Positions 34,421 to 44,898 are shown, numbered from the stretch's first letter. The stretch: 64,000 nucleotides of DNA from Rhizobium sp. WYCCWR10014 (GCF_001657485.1 NZ_LXFU01000025.1:1-64000), one strand, 5' to 3'. Notes: generated from the letters alone by a model not told the origin. Translations and numbers: made by a program.

Positions 34421-35392
34421 ATGAAGCAGAACTTCACACTCAGGCAAGGCGCGCTCGACGGCGTTGAGGCGTTTCTGAGCGTTGCCCATCACCGTAGTTT
34501 TCGCAGAGCAGCCGCGGAACTCGGGGTGACCCCATCGGCAATCAGCCAGGCCGTACGCGTTCTTGAGGAGCGTGTCGGTGCAGTACTCTTCATCCGCACG
34601 ACGCGCAGTGTCGGCCTGACTGAAGCCGGCGAGCGGTTCCTGACGCGCGCAAAGCCCGCTTTCGAGGAACTGGTCGCGGCAAGCTCGGTTGCGCGTGAGC
34701 TCGGCCAGAGACCGGCTGGACTGTTGCGGCTCACCGTGCCGCCGTCAGTGGTGCCGATCCTGCTGGAGCCACTGATTGCATCCTTCTGCCAGGCCTTTCC
34801 CGAGATCGAGGTGGAGGTCGCCGCGAATGAGGAACTGGTCGATATCGCCGCAGAAGGATTTGACGCCGGTATCCGGCTCGGCCAGTTCATCGCAGCCGAC
34901 ATGGTCGCGGTCCGGCTGACGCCGTCCTTCCCGCTGGTGGTCGTCGGCAGCCCCGAATATCTGCACCGAAGAGGGCGGCCCGAGCGTATCGACGATCTGC
35001 GTCAACATGCCTGCATCCGCATGCGCCGCTCGAACGGCTCAATCGCGCCGTGGTCGTTTGTCAGCAGCAAAAAGCCGATCGAGGCTGTCGTCTCCGGGCC
35101 GCTGATCGCCCACGACTTTCCCACCATGTTGGGAGCCGCGGTCGAAGATATGGGGCTTGCGCAAGTGCCGGAGCCAATCGCCGCAGGACCGGTGAAGGCG
35201 GGAAAACTCGTCCGCGTCCTGGAGGCGTTCGCCCCGATGGTGCCGGGTGTGTTCCTCTACTATCCCAGCCGTCATCAGGTGATGCCGAAGCTGCGGGCCT
35301 TCATCGATCACGTGAAAAGCCGGGCCGACGCTGCCGACAAAACCCGAATTCACATCGATGACAAGCAAACACCAGTCACAAAAATGCGCTGA
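34421..35392 (+). CDS. LysR-family transcriptional regulator
   Basis: A 323-residue LysR with a helix-turn-helix at about residues 8-66 (FLSVAHHRSFRRAAAELGVTPSAISQAVRVLEE) and a standard effector domain (GLLRLTVPPSVVPILLEP; GFDAGIRLGQF). The C-terminal 25 residues (TRIHIDDKQTPVTKMR) extend past the usual end. It is divergent from the membrane-protein gene. The frameshifted AraC gene follows on the same strand after 185 bases. Confidence 0.88.
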   Translation: MKQNFTLRQGALDGVEAFLSVAHHRSFRRAAAELGVTPSAISQAVRVLEERVGAVLFIRTTRSVGLTEAGERFLTRAKPAFEELVAASSVARELGQRPAGLLRLTVPPSVVPILLEPLIASFCQAFPEIEVEVAANEELVDIAAEGFDAGIRLGQFIAADMVAVRLTPSFPLVVVGSPEYLHRRGRPERIDDLRQHACIRMRRSNGSIAPWSFVSSKKPIEAVVSGPLIAHDFPTMLGAAVEDMGLAQVPEPIAAGPVKAGKLVRVLEAFAPMVPGVFLYYPSRHQVMPKLRAFIDHVKSRADAADKTRIHIDDKQTPVTKMR

Positions 35393-35577
35393 GGTGGGAC
35401 GCACGGAATTCCATTGAGTTCGAACACCTGAATGACGCTCAAGATTGCCCATGACACGCGGTTTTGCTATTCCCGATCCTCAAGGGATCGGTGGTGGCAA
35501 GTCTACCGATGATAGTTCCAATCTCACGGCCTGGCAGCCCGAGCCCCACGATCGTCCATCCTGTTGCCGGAGAACAT

Positions 35578-36431
35578 ATGCTCGACGAGGTCCTTCCCAT
35601 TCCGACCAGGGCCTTGATCCGCCAGGGCGGGCGGGCCTGTTTTTTCGTCTCGTCAATACGAGCCCCCTGTTGATACAGGTGCAATCGGGAACGAAGATCG
35701 TCATGGCAGATGACAAGGCTTTGCGCCTTGAGGCCGGCGCCTATGGCTTGCTGCCCGACTATCGACCGTTGACGATGGAGAACATTCCCAAGGCGCCGCA
35801 GAAGTATCAGACGCTGGCGCTTCCTGTTCCGCGGCAGCTCTTCGAGGAAGCCTATACCAGGATGGGATCGATCGCCGTTCCATCGAGGCCTGTCCCGACA
35901 GGCACCTCGAAGCTGCCGGAGGAAGCCGCGGCATTGTTTGACTATTGCTGTCAGCCCGGCAATCTGACGAGGCTTCCCGGCGCCATTGCCAAGGCTCGTT
36001 TGATGGAACTGATCACCTGGTTTGCGCTCTGCGGAGCGGTGCTCGGCCAAAGCCAAAGCCCTCGGCTCGAAGACCGGCTGCGGCAGATGATCGAAAGTGA
36101 TACGGCCTTTGATTGGACGCTGGGGCACGCGGCGCGCGCGTTCAACATGAGCGAAGCGACGCTGAGGCGTAAGCTGGCCGCCGAGAATACCGGCTTTACT
36201 GAGATCTTGAGCGATACAAGGATGAACCGCGCCTTGGGCCTCATTCAAACCACAACCCTCCCAATGGCGCAGGTCGCGCTTGAGGTCGGTTACGACTCCC
36301 CGTCGCAATTCGCGGCGCGGTTCAAAGAGCGGTTTGGCGTCAATCCACGCCATGTGCGGGGCGGGGCCGAGCGTTTTGAGCGGATCGGGGCAGAAGTTGA
36401 GCATAGCGGGGCAGATGCACTTGCTCCGTGA
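35578..36431 (+). pseudogene. AraC-family regulator with a frameshift at a T6 tract
   Basis: ATG 35578 has GGAGA 5 bases upstream and opens MLDEVLPIPTRALIRQGGRACFF. At the run of six T residues (35640-35645) this frame is lost: RLVNTSPLLIQVQSG and all the rest lie in another frame. The C-terminal AraC domain (about 200 to 285 of the joined protein, WTLGHAARAFNMSEATLRRKLA and VGYDSPSQFAARFKERFG) is intact. A seventh T restores a protein of about 284 residues. The alternative is a start upstream at 35451 without a ribosome binding site, or an internal one at 35703. Confidence 0.7.
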
Positions 36432-36469
36432 CGATAGTTTTCCTGCATTATCAACCGCAGGAAAACAGC

Positions 36470-37015
36470 ATGCGTTTTATCACAGCAGTACTTCTCGCCA
36501 CATCCGTCTTCGGCGCGACGGCCGCACAGGCCGAAATGAAGCTCACCTCGAAGGATTTGACAGCCGGTAAGTCCATGGCCGATGCGCAGGTCTTCAACAG
36601 CTTCGGCTGCGTCGGCAAGAACATCTCGCCGGAACTGACCTGGTCGGGTGCGCCCGAGGCGACCAAAAGCTTCGCCATCATGGCTTACGATCCGGATGCT
36701 CCGACCGGCTCGGGCTGGTGGCACTGGTCGGTGTTCAACATTCCCGCAAATGCCTCGGAGATTGCCACCGGCGCCAGCGGTGACAAAAAGCTTCCGGCAG
36801 GCACTGTCGAAGGTCACACGGATTTTGGCATGTCCGGCTATGGTGGCGCATGCCCGCCGGCCGGCGATGCGCCGCACCGCTATCAGTTCACCGTCTACGC
36901 GCTCTCGGTCGACAAGCTTCCGCTTCCCGATACTGCGCCGGCCGCCATGGTTGGCTTCTATGTCAGGGCAAACACGCTCGACAAGGCCTCCGTCGAGGTC
37001 ACCTACGGCCGCTGA
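36470..37015 (+). CDS. YbhB/YbcL-family Raf kinase inhibitor-like (PEBP) protein, exported
   Basis: A 181-residue protein with a signal peptide (MRFITAVLLATSVFGATAAQA, cleavage before EMKLTSKD). PEBP signature pieces: GCVGKNISPELTWSGAP, MAYDPDAPTGSGWWHWSVFNIP, then GMSGYGGACPPAGDAPHRYQFTVYAL. The family fold binds anions or lipids; its bacterial role is unclear. AGGA precedes the ATG. It lies 38 bases after the AraC stop on the same strand and could be that regulator's target or operon partner. Confidence 0.9.
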   Translation: MRFITAVLLATSVFGATAAQAEMKLTSKDLTAGKSMADAQVFNSFGCVGKNISPELTWSGAPEATKSFAIMAYDPDAPTGSGWWHWSVFNIPANASEIATGASGDKKLPAGTVEGHTDFGMSGYGGACPPAGDAPHRYQFTVYALSVDKLPLPDTAPAAMVGFYVRANTLDKASVEVTYGR

Positions 37016-37167
37016 AGCCAGTTCGCAGCCATCATCCTTCCATGACAACGGCCGGCCGAGGCGACTGAACCTTGGCCGGCCATTTCCTCTGCGGGCTTCT
37101 CCGGCCTGCGGGTGGCGAACATCAGGTCGCGGATTTATGCGCATTTCAAAAACCAATTGCGATATAA

Positions 37168-37207
37168 AATCAGTTGAGTTAGCTTCAACCGATTGCATAA
37201 TGCAATC
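37168..37207. promoter_or_regulatory. Two palindromes upstream of the DHFR-like gene
   Basis: AATCAGTTGA (37168-37177) pairs with TCAACCGATT (37185-37194), 9 of 10 bases. It overlaps a perfect 17-base palindrome, GATTGCAT, A, ATGCAATC (37191-37207). Both lie 40-79 bases before the gene at 37247 and look like an operator. Confidence 0.6.
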
Positions 37208-37246
37208 AGCCTGCGCGGATATGCCGTTTAAGGAAAGGAAGTGAGT

Positions 37247-37777
<531 letters not shown>

Positions 37778-37861
37778 TCTCGGGACTCACCAGATGAAAA
37801 TCGCCGCGGAAGTCTGGTCTTGGTGCGGCCATCCCCCATGACGCCGACGGTCTGGACGGCG

Positions 37862-38743
37862 TCAAACGGATGCTTTTGCCTGGTCCGCCCCGACGAGTTC
37901 GGCGATGACGCTTTCGAGTGACGTCGTGCCCTTCACTGCCGATCGGCCGTGCTCGCTGAAGTCGATCCATCCCTCGTTGAAGCCGTCGAGCATCCGGATC
38001 CGAGGCAATGGATTTCGCGTTCCCTGAGAGCGGAAAATCTGTTCCCAGCTCGCGCGCGGCACCGTCTCGACCCGGACGGGACGCTTCAGCGCCGTGGCGA
38101 AGGCTCTGGCGATATCGTTTGGCGATATACGTGCGGGGCCTTCCAGCTCGACGACCCGTGCCCCGCTCCACTCCTCGCGGAGAAGCGCGGCGGCCAAGTG
38201 CCCGACATCCTGCGTCGCGACCATCGGAAACAGCTTTCCGGCCGGCTGCAGGAAGCTGCGCAGCACGCCTTCGTCGCGCGCCGAGGGAATGTCCCAGAGT
38301 GCATTCTCCATGAACCAGCCGGGCCTCAGGAAGGTGACCGGAATGCCGATCTCCTGCAGCGACTGCTCCATCAGCGTGCGCTGGGTCAGCAGGTTCTCGT
38401 GCAGCGCATCCGCGCCGATGGTCGACAGGCAGACCACCTTGCCAGGACGAGCCTCGACCAAGGCCGACGTTACGGCGGCGATGACGTGTCTGGCCTCGGG
38501 AAAGCCGGGTTCCGGATCGAATTCGGAGGGCGGCAGGATGAAGACGCCCGTGGCATCCCTGAAGGCTGAAGTCAGGCTTGCCGCCTCGTCCATCTCGGCC
38601 AGGGCGACGTCGCAGCCCCGAGTCCTCCACTCCGCCGCCTTTGCCTCGTCGCGCAACACGGCGCGAACGGGCAGTCCTTCGGCGAGAAGGCTGCGCGCAA
38701 GCGCGCCGCCGACCTTGCCGGTGATTCCGGTGATTGCGTACAT
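37862..38743 (-). CDS. NmrA-family NAD(P)-binding oxidoreductase
   Basis: A 293-residue atypical SDR. Rossmann motif ITGITGKVGGALARSL at the start, GVFILPPSEFD near 82, CLSTIGADALHENL near 118, and PVTFLRPGWFMENAL near 148. These match NmrA/HSCARG-type proteins that sense or use NAD(P)H, such as QorB quinone reductase. GGAG 7 bases before ATG 38743 decides the start. It is divergent from the LysR at 38981. Confidence 0.9.
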   Translation of the reverse strand: MYAITGITGKVGGALARSLLAEGLPVRAVLRDEAKAAEWRTRGCDVALAEMDEAASLTSAFRDATGVFILPPSEFDPEPGFPEARHVIAAVTSALVEARPGKVVCLSTIGADALHENLLTQRTLMEQSLQEIGIPVTFLRPGWFMENALWDIPSARDEGVLRSFLQPAGKLFPMVATQDVGHLAAALLREEWSGARVVELEGPARISPNDIARAFATALKRPVRVETVPRASWEQIFRSQGTRNPLPRIRMLDGFNEGWIDFSEHGRSAVKGTTSLESVIAELVGADQAKASV

Positions 38744-38877
38744 GATGGTTCTCCAGAAGGTTGATACCAGTCGCGCAGGCTCAGTCGAGCCCGGCATAGA
38801 GGTTGCGCTCGAACTCGCCGTAGAGCGCGACGATCCGTTCGTCGTAAGACACCATCCTTCTACACCGCGCTATGACG

Positions 38878-38899
38878 TGATTCACGCGCATTAGAATCA
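38878..38899. promoter_or_regulatory. Putative LysR operator between NmrA and LysR genes
   Basis: TGATTC (38878-38883) and GAATCA (38894-38899) form an inverted repeat with a 10-base centre. A second small palindrome, CGTGATTCACG, overlaps at 38876-38886. Both lie in the 237-base divergent gap. Confidence 0.45.
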
Positions 38900-38980
38900 A
38901 TGTTATGATGACTCAGATTCACTGCTTATTCGGCCCGGAGTGAGGCTGCGCGGTGACCTGCAGAGGCGAAGGGGGATCGA

Positions 38981-39883
38981 ATGGCTTTCGACACGCGGCT
39001 TCTGACCGGCGTCGGCGTCATGGCGGCGGTTGCGGAGGCCGGGAATTTCGCCCGCGCCGCGGAGATGCTCGGCCTGACGCCGTCAGCGGTGAGCCGGGCC
39101 GTCGCGCGTCTGGAAGCGCGGATCGGTGTACGGCTTTTCGATCGCAATCCACGCGAAGTCAGCCTCACCGAGGAAGGGCGCCGCTTCCACACACAGGTGA
39201 TGCCGCTTCTCGCCGGCCTGGATGAGGCCGCCGCCGAGGCCGCAGGGGCGGCGGCGGTCGTGCGCGGCCGGCTGCGCGTATCGGTCGACCCGTGGTTCGC
39301 GCGCATGGTGCTCGCGGCGAAGCTCCAGGAGTTCCTGGTCCGCTATCCCCTGCTGTCGGTCGATTTCTCCACCAGCAACTATCGCCAGGAGATGATGACC
39401 GGGGTCGACGTCGCAGTGCGCTTCGGGCCTCCCGACGAGTCATCGCTCATCGTGCGCAAGCTGCTGGAGACCCGCATCCTGACGGTCGCCGCTCCGGCCT
39501 ATCTCGAAAAACACGGCGAACCGCGATCACCCCATGACCTCGTCCATCACGAAGCGCTTCTCTTCCGCGATCCTCAGACCGGGCTGCCCTTTCCCTGGGA
39601 GTTCCGGCGTGGCGGAGAGGTCAAGGAGATTAAGGTCTCCAGTCGCCTGGTCATGGACGATCCTTCGGTTGCGATCTCCGCTTGCCTGGCCGGTCAAGGC
39701 ATTTTCCAGAGCCTCGCGATCGGCTTGGCGCCTTTGCTGTCGCGAGGCGAGCTTGTTCAGGTTCTGCCGGAATGGTCGGAAGAACTCTTTCCGCTCTATG
39801 CCTATCATCCCTCGCGCCACCTCCCGCCGGCGAAGGTCAGAGCGCTCCTGGATTTCATCCAGGAGATCGCTGTCCGCGAGTGA
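38981..39883 (+). CDS. LysR-family transcriptional regulator
   Basis: A 300-residue LysR with helix-turn-helix about residues 8-67 (MAAVAEAGNFARAAEMLGLTPSAVSRAVARLEARIG) and an effector domain containing GRLRVSVDPWFARMVLA and VDVAVRFGPPDES. It probably regulates the divergent NmrA-family gene. It converges with another LysR gene whose stop lies 43 bases away. Confidence 0.9.
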   Translation: MAFDTRLLTGVGVMAAVAEAGNFARAAEMLGLTPSAVSRAVARLEARIGVRLFDRNPREVSLTEEGRRFHTQVMPLLAGLDEAAAEAAGAAAVVRGRLRVSVDPWFARMVLAAKLQEFLVRYPLLSVDFSTSNYRQEMMTGVDVAVRFGPPDESSLIVRKLLETRILTVAAPAYLEKHGEPRSPHDLVHHEALLFRDPQTGLPFPWEFRRGGEVKEIKVSSRLVMDDPSVAISACLAGQGIFQSLAIGLAPLLSRGELVQVLPEWSEELFPLYAYHPSRHLPPAKVRALLDFIQEIAVRE

Positions 39884-39926
39884 TGACGCTCTCCTTGTGC
39901 GGTACGACCGCGCGACCTGCGGGACG

Positions 39927-40823
39927 TCAGTCGCGCGATATGGACAGCCCCGCGAGAAGCGGAGCGTACGCGGTGAACCTGCTGGATACGAACTCCGTGA
40001 AGAGCCGGACGCGCTTCGTCTTGCGTGTCTCCCCCTGCGTGAGAAGCCAGAGCGTTCCGTACATGTGCAGGTCGGTGCCCGGCACCCTCACCAATAGGGG
40101 GTCGGCATCTCCCACGAAGCACGGCAGTGTCGTGATCCCGAGCCCTTGCCGTACCGCAACGATCTGCGCCTCGCCGTCCGTGGTCCTGAACGGAACCCCT
40201 GTAGCGCGAACCTCACCCTCGGTGGCCCAATCCGGAATTCCATGCATGCTTATGACGATCCACCGGATGGGATCAGGCGCGCCCGCACGCCATGCGGCCA
40301 GTCGATCACAGGAAATGTAGACGCCGCCAAACAGCTCCGGTCCCTTCAGGCCGTGAAGATTGAGCGGCAGGGTTTTGCGGTCGTAGACGACGCGGATCGC
40401 CACATCGGCCTCTCGGTTGGTCAGGTTTGCCAGCTCGCCGGACGACACGATTTCCATCTCGATATCAGGATGCAGACGCGCGAAATCGGCGAAGTCCGGC
40501 ATGAGCAGGTGTGTCGCGAGGGGCGGAGCCAACGTTACCCGCAGAAGGCCGCGCACGCTCTGGTCACGCCCGAAGACGCGCGTCTCCAGCTGGTGCGACG
40601 ACGCTTCCATCTGGTTCGCGAGCTCGAGGACCTCCTCGCCCGCAGCCGTCAGGCGGTAGCCCGAAGGCAGCTTTTCGAACATCTGCGCCCCGAGGCGTTC
40701 CTCAAGCTGTGCGATGCGTCGCAGCACGGTCGAGTGATACACCCCGAGGCCCTCGGCGGCAGCCCGCACCGAGCCGCCGCGCGCCACGGCAAGAAAGTAG
40801 CGAATGTCATCCCAGTCGATCAT
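39927..40823 (-). CDS. LysR-family transcriptional regulator
   Basis: A 298-residue LysR. The helix-turn-helix covers about residues 4-62 (DIRYFLAVARGGSVRAAAEGLGVYHSTVLRRIAQLEERLG), with a His in the recognition helix. The effector domain begins near 90 (GLLRVTLAPPLATHLLMP). ATG 40823 is chosen; an ATG five codons upstream is less family-like. It is divergent from the SDR at 41088 across a 264-base gap that holds no other gene. Confidence 0.88.
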   Translation of the reverse strand: MIDWDDIRYFLAVARGGSVRAAAEGLGVYHSTVLRRIAQLEERLGAQMFEKLPSGYRLTAAGEEVLELANQMEASSHQLETRVFGRDQSVRGLLRVTLAPPLATHLLMPDFADFARLHPDIEMEIVSSGELANLTNREADVAIRVVYDRKTLPLNLHGLKGPELFGGVYISCDRLAAWRAGAPDPIRWIVISMHGIPDWATEGEVRATGVPFRTTDGEAQIVAVRQGLGITTLPCFVGDADPLLVRVPGTDLHMYGTLWLLTQGETRKTKRVRLFTEFVSSRFTAYAPLLAGLSISRD

Positions 40824-41087
40824 GGTGCAATCCCGCACCGCGCGGTGCGTCTTACAAAGTCCGTATCGAACGCTTTCGTACAGCAGTACGGGCGGTCATC
40901 ATAGCTAATGTCGACGAGCACGGCCGAATTTGGAACGGTCGACAGCGATCGTCGCGGCTGGCGTCAGTCGTCCACCCGGATCGATTTTGCACCACCGATG
41001 TGCGCGCTTCCGCACTCAACGCCTGACTCCGGCGGACCTATTTGGAGGGTCTCGGGGACGTCCCCCAACGACCAAAGGATGCATGAC

Positions 41088-41822
41088 ATGAACAGACTGA
41101 ATGGAAAGACCGCCGTGATCACCGGTGGCGCTACCGGCATCGGCCGCGCCGCAGCAAAGCGCTTCATCGAGGAGGGCGCTTTCGTCTTTATCTTTGGCCG
41201 CCGGCAGGAAGCGCTCGACGCCGCAGTGGCCGACCTAGGGTCCAATGCCCGCGCGGTGAAGGGCTCGGTCTCCGATCTGGGCGACCTCGACCGGCTTTAC
41301 GCGGCGGTGAAGGCCGAGCGCGGAACCCTCGACATCGTCTTCGCCAATGCCGGGGCGGGAAGCCAACTTGTGCTCGGCAAGATCACCGCCGAGCACATTG
41401 ACGAAACCTTCGACACCAATGTGAAGGGTACGATCTTCACGGTCCAGAAGGCGCTGCCACTGATGGGCCAGGGCGGTTCGATCATCCTGACTGGATCGAG
41501 CGCTGGCACTACGGGCGCCCCGGGAATGACCGCCTACAGCGCGAGCAAGGCGGCAGTGCGCAACCTCGCGCGGACCTGGGCGGAGGACCTGAAGGGCACC
41601 GGCATCCGGGTAAACGTGCTGTCGCCCGGGGCGACGGCGACCGAACTCGCGAAGGAAGCGCTCGGCGAAGATGGAATGAAGGTCTTCGCCTCGATGACTC
41701 CGCTCCAGCGTATGGCCGATCCGGCGGAGATCGGGGTGGCGGCTGCCTTTCTCGCGTCGTCGGACAGCAGCTTCATGACCGCCAGCGAGGTCGCGGTTGA
41801 CGGCGGCCTTGCGCAACTCTGA
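41088..41822 (+). CDS. Short-chain dehydrogenase/reductase
   Basis: A 244-residue classical SDR. TGGATGIGRAAAKRF near residue 12, DIVFANAGAGSQL near 80 (A replacing the first N of NNAG), catalytic Ser in ILTGSSAGTTG, and YSASKAAVRNLARTWA with Tyr and Lys. The ending VAVDGGLAQL is typical. AAAGGA lies 8 bases before ATG 41088. An NAD(P)-binding reductase follows after 82 bases, and a LysR is divergent upstream. Substrate unknown. Confidence 0.92.
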   Translation: MNRLNGKTAVITGGATGIGRAAAKRFIEEGAFVFIFGRRQEALDAAVADLGSNARAVKGSVSDLGDLDRLYAAVKAERGTLDIVFANAGAGSQLVLGKITAEHIDETFDTNVKGTIFTVQKALPLMGQGGSIILTGSSAGTTGAPGMTAYSASKAAVRNLARTWAEDLKGTGIRVNVLSPGATATELAKEALGEDGMKVFASMTPLQRMADPAEIGVAAAFLASSDSSFMTASEVAVDGGLAQL

Positions 41823-41904
41823 CGCGCTGCACCCGGCCAGGCGCTCCATTCGATTACCGTTCAAGGCCGGGGAATCAATATCAACACAATATCGGAGAAA
41901 CATT

Positions 41905-42507
41905 ATGAGCTACGCAATTGTAGGATTCGGCAAGATAGGCCAGGCCCTTGCCCACGCCTTCGCCCGTAAAAACATCGAGGTGGCCGTCGCGAGCCGCCGG
42001 CCGCCCGAGGCGTTGGCGCCGCAGGCTCGGGCGATTGGGCCCACGATCGTCGCCAGGTCGCTGCGGGATGCACTCGAGGCCGACACGATCATCCTGGCGG
42101 TCCCGTTCGGGGAGCATCGCGAAGTTGCCAACGCCCTGCCGAGCTGGGAAGGCAAGACAGTCATCGACACGACGAACTCGTTTCCCCTCACTCCCGAAGA
42201 GCTGGACGGCCTGCCGTCCTCCGCCTTCGTCGCGAAGGCGTTCACCGGCGCCAAGCTCGTGAAAGGGTTCAATCACCTGATTGCCGCCACCCTGGCTTCC
42301 GATCCGATCGTCGAGGGCGGCCACCGGGTCGTCTTTCTGTCGAGCGACGACGAGGACGCGATCGCTTCCGTGGCGGACTTGGCCAAACAACTCGGCTTCG
42401 CACCCGTCACGCTGGGAAAGCTCAACGAGGGTGGCGCGCTGGTGCACGCACGCGGCCGCACTTGGGGCCAGCTCATCTTCCACGATTTGTTCAAGAAGGA
42501 GCAATAA
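41905..42507 (+). CDS. NADPH-dependent F420-reductase-like (NAD(P)-binding) protein
   Basis: A 200-residue Rossmann protein. The cofactor motif YAIVGFGKIGQALAHAF is at the N-terminus, VAVASRRPPEAL supplies a phosphate-binding Arg pair, and VIDTTNSFPL and VKGFNHLIA match the F420:NADP oxidoreductase-like group. Rhizobia generally lack F420, so an NADPH-dependent reductase with another acceptor is more likely. It follows the SDR on the same strand and probably shares its promoter. Confidence 0.85.
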   Translation: MSYAIVGFGKIGQALAHAFARKNIEVAVASRRPPEALAPQARAIGPTIVARSLRDALEADTIILAVPFGEHREVANALPSWEGKTVIDTTNSFPLTPEELDGLPSSAFVAKAFTGAKLVKGFNHLIAATLASDPIVEGGHRVVFLSSDDEDAIASVADLAKQLGFAPVTLGKLNEGGALVHARGRTWGQLIFHDLFKKEQ

Positions 42508-42604
42508 TCGATCTACGGCCGTGTGATTTGGCCCAAGAAGTACGATGGCATAGGATTCGCTCGAGTGTCCTCTGCCATCCGATACTACCCCACGGTATTC
42601 CCCG

Positions 42605-44167
42605 TCACTCCCACTCGATCGTGCCGGGCGGCTTCGACGTGACGTCGTAGACCACGCGGTTGATGCCGCGCACTTCGTTGATGATGCGGGTCGCGGCGCG
42701 CCCGAGGAATTCCATGTCGTAGTGGTAGAAATCCGCCGTCATGCCGTCGACCGAGGTGACGGCGCGCAGCGCGCAGACGAATTCATAGGTGCGCCCGTCG
42801 CCCATGACGCCGACCGTCTGGACGGGAAGCAGCACGGCAAAGGCCTGCCAGATGGCGTCGTAGAGGCCGGCCTTGCGGATTTCGTCGAGATAGATCGCAT
42901 CGGCCTCGCGCAGGATCTCCAGCTTTTCGCGGGTGATGCCGCCGGGGCAGCGGATCGCAAGGCCGGGGCCTGGGAAGGGGTGGCGGCCGATGAAGCTGTC
43001 GGGCAGGCCGAGCTCGCGGCCGAGCGCGCGCACCTCGTCCTTGAAGAGCTCGCGCAGCGGCTCGACGAGCTGCATCTTCATGCGCTCCGGCAGGCCGCCG
43101 ACATTGTGGTGCGATTTGATCGTCACCGACGGGCCGCCGGTGAAGGAAACGCTCTCGATCACGTCGGGATAGAGCGTGCCCTGACCGAGGAAATCGGCGC
43201 CGCCGAGCTTCTTCGCCTCTTCCTCGAAGGTCTCGATGAATAGCCTGCCGATGATCTTGCGCTTGGTTTCCGGGTCGCTGACGCCTTCGAGCTCGCCGAT
43301 GAAGCGGTCGGCGGCATCGACATGCAGCAGATGCAGATTGTAGTGCTCGCGGAACATGGCGACGACGCCGGCTGCCTCATCCTTGCGCATCAGCCCGTGG
43401 TCGACGAGGATGCAGGTCAGCTGGTCGCCGACGGCCTCGTGGATCAAGAGCGCTGCGACGGAACTGTCGACGCCGCCCGAAAGCGCGCAGATGACGCGCT
43501 TGTCGCCCACCTGTTCGCGGATCTGCTCGACCGCCTTCTGGCGATAGGCAGACATCGACCAGTCGCCCTTGATGCCGGCGATGTTGTGAATGAAATTGCC
43601 GATCAGCTTGGCGCCGTCGGGCGTATGCACGACTTCCGGGTGGAACTGCACGCCGTAATATTTGCGCTTCTCGTCGGCGATGAAGGCATAGGGCGCGTTG
43701 GAGGAGGTGGCGACCACCTCGAAACCATCCGGCAGCGCGGTGACGCGGTCGCCATGGCTCATCCAGACCTGGTGGCGCGAGCCCGAGGACCACAGTCCCT
43801 CGAACAGCTGGCAGTCCCTGTCGACCTCGAGGAAGGCGCGGCCGAATTCGCGGTGATGGCCGCTCTCGACCTTGCCGCCGAGCTGCATGCACATCGTCTG
43901 CTGGCCGTAGCAAATGCCGAAGACCGGCAGGCCGCTGTCGAAGATGATCTGAGGCGCTCGCGGCGATCCCTCGTCCACCGTGGAAGCCGGGCTGCCGGAC
44001 AGGATCACGGCCTTCGGCTGCAGGCGCCGAAAGGCCTCTTCGGCCGATTGGAAGGGGACGATCTCGCAATAGACGCCAGCCTCGCGCACGCGCCGTGCGA
44101 TGAGCTGGGTCACCTGGCTGCCGAAATCGACGATGAGAACGGAGTCGGGATGTGCTGTCTGGGTCAT
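42605..44167 (-). CDS. guaA: GMP synthase (glutamine-hydrolysing)
   Basis: A 520-residue enzyme making GMP from XMP, ATP and glutamine, the last step of guanine nucleotide synthesis. The N-terminal class I amidotransferase domain has the nucleophile Cys86 in FGICYGQQ and His/Glu in QFHPEVVHT. The ATP pyrophosphatase domain has the P-loop [14 protein letters not shown] near 237. The C-terminal dimerisation domain ends [21 protein letters not shown]. Length is normal. No riboswitch-like leader was recognised. Confidence 0.97.
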   Translation of the reverse strand: MTQTAHPDSVLIVDFGSQVTQLIARRVREAGVYCEIVPFQSAEEAFRRLQPKAVILSGSPASTVDEGSPRAPQIIFDSGLPVFGICYGQQTMCMQLGGKVESGHHREFGRAFLEVDRDCQLFEGLWSSGSRHQVWMSHGDRVTALPDGFEVVATSSNAPYAFIADEKRKYYGVQFHPEVVHTPDGAKLIGNFIHNIAGIKGDWSMSAYRQKAVEQIREQVGDKRVICALSGGVDSSVAALLIHEAVGDQLTCILVDHGLMRKDEAAGVVAMFREHYNLHLLHVDAADRFIGELEGVSDPETKRKIIGRLFIETFEEEAKKLGGADFLGQGTLYPDVIESVSFTGGPSVTIKSHHNVGGLPERMKMQLVEPLRELFKDEVRALGRELGLPDSFIGRHPFPGPGLAIRCPGGITREKLEILREADAIYLDEIRKAGLYDAIWQAFAVLLPVQTVGVMGDGRTYEFVCALRAVTSVDGMTADFYHYDMEFLGRAATRIINEVRGINRVVYDVTSKPPGTIEWE

Positions 44168-44259
44168 GGCGAGGCTTTAATGAAAAGTGCTTCGCCTGGC
44201 AATCCGGGAAATCGGCGGCATCGGGTTTTTATTGTTCCAATTGTCCCGCATTCAGGGGC

Positions 44260-44898
44260 TCAGAACCAGAAAACCCCGTCCTCCAGCGCCGTGAACAGGC
44301 TGTCGACGCCGTAGGAGAGCTTGCGGTCGACGATGTGCAGATATTCGGTCCAGCCGGAGATATGCTGCAGCTCGACGGCGCCGTCGGAAATGCCGCGAAG
44401 GCCGATCAGCGGCAGCTTGTAGCCCTGGCAGGCCCGCAGCACCGCATAGGTCTCCATATCGACCATGTCGGCGTCGATGCCTGTATAGGCGGCGCCCGAG
44501 ATGATGTTGCCGCCGGTAGAAAGGCTTGCTTCGGCAATGCCGGGAATGCGCAGCGGCAGCTCGAGCGTTGCGGGCAGGTCGAGAAAGGGTGTCTTGCCCT
44601 TTTCGAAACCGAGCGGCGAGGCGTCCATGTCGCGGTAGGAAACCGAGGTCACCTGATAGATTTCGGTCTGCTCCAGTTTCGCGGAGCCGGCCGAGCCGAG
44701 GGACACGACGAGATCGGGCAGTTCGTCGACGGCATCCAGCCGCGCCAATGTCTTGCTCAGCGCGATGGCCGCCTCGACCGGGCCGACGCCGGTCATCAAA
44801 GGTTCGATGCGCGAACGCAGGAAGGGACCGTATTCGGCCTCCGCCGCCATGACGAAAAGGATGGATTTCCCCGCGACCGATTTCAATTCAAACTTCAT
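44260..44898 (-). CDS. 5'-methylthioadenosine/S-adenosylhomocysteine nucleosidase-like protein
   Basis: A 212-residue nucleoside phosphorylase-fold protein. SILFVMAAEAEYGP at the start (with the acid residue used in catalysis), LMTGVGPVEAAIAL, VSLGSAGSAKL and VDMETYAVLRACQ (ribose-binding Met-Glu) match the MTA/SAH nucleosidase family, and LRGISDGA supplies the catalytic Asp. It would recycle by-products of SAM use. Its ATG overlaps the stop of the thioesterase gene by 4 bases, so the two are translationally coupled. Confidence 0.85.
   Translation of the reverse strand: MKFELKSVAGKSILFVMAAEAEYGPFLRSRIEPLMTGVGPVEAAIALSKTLARLDAVDELPDLVVSLGSAGSAKLEQTEIYQVTSVSYRDMDASPLGFEKGKTPFLDLPATLELPLRIPGIAEASLSTGGNIISGAAYTGIDADMVDMETYAVLRACQGYKLPLIGLRGISDGAVELQHISGWTEYLHIVDRKLSYGVDSLFTALEDGVFWF

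Noticed and set aside
41905-42507. Genuine F420-dependent enzyme
   Set aside because: The fold matches F420-reductase-like proteins, but no F420 synthesis genes are in the window and rhizobia generally do not make F420.
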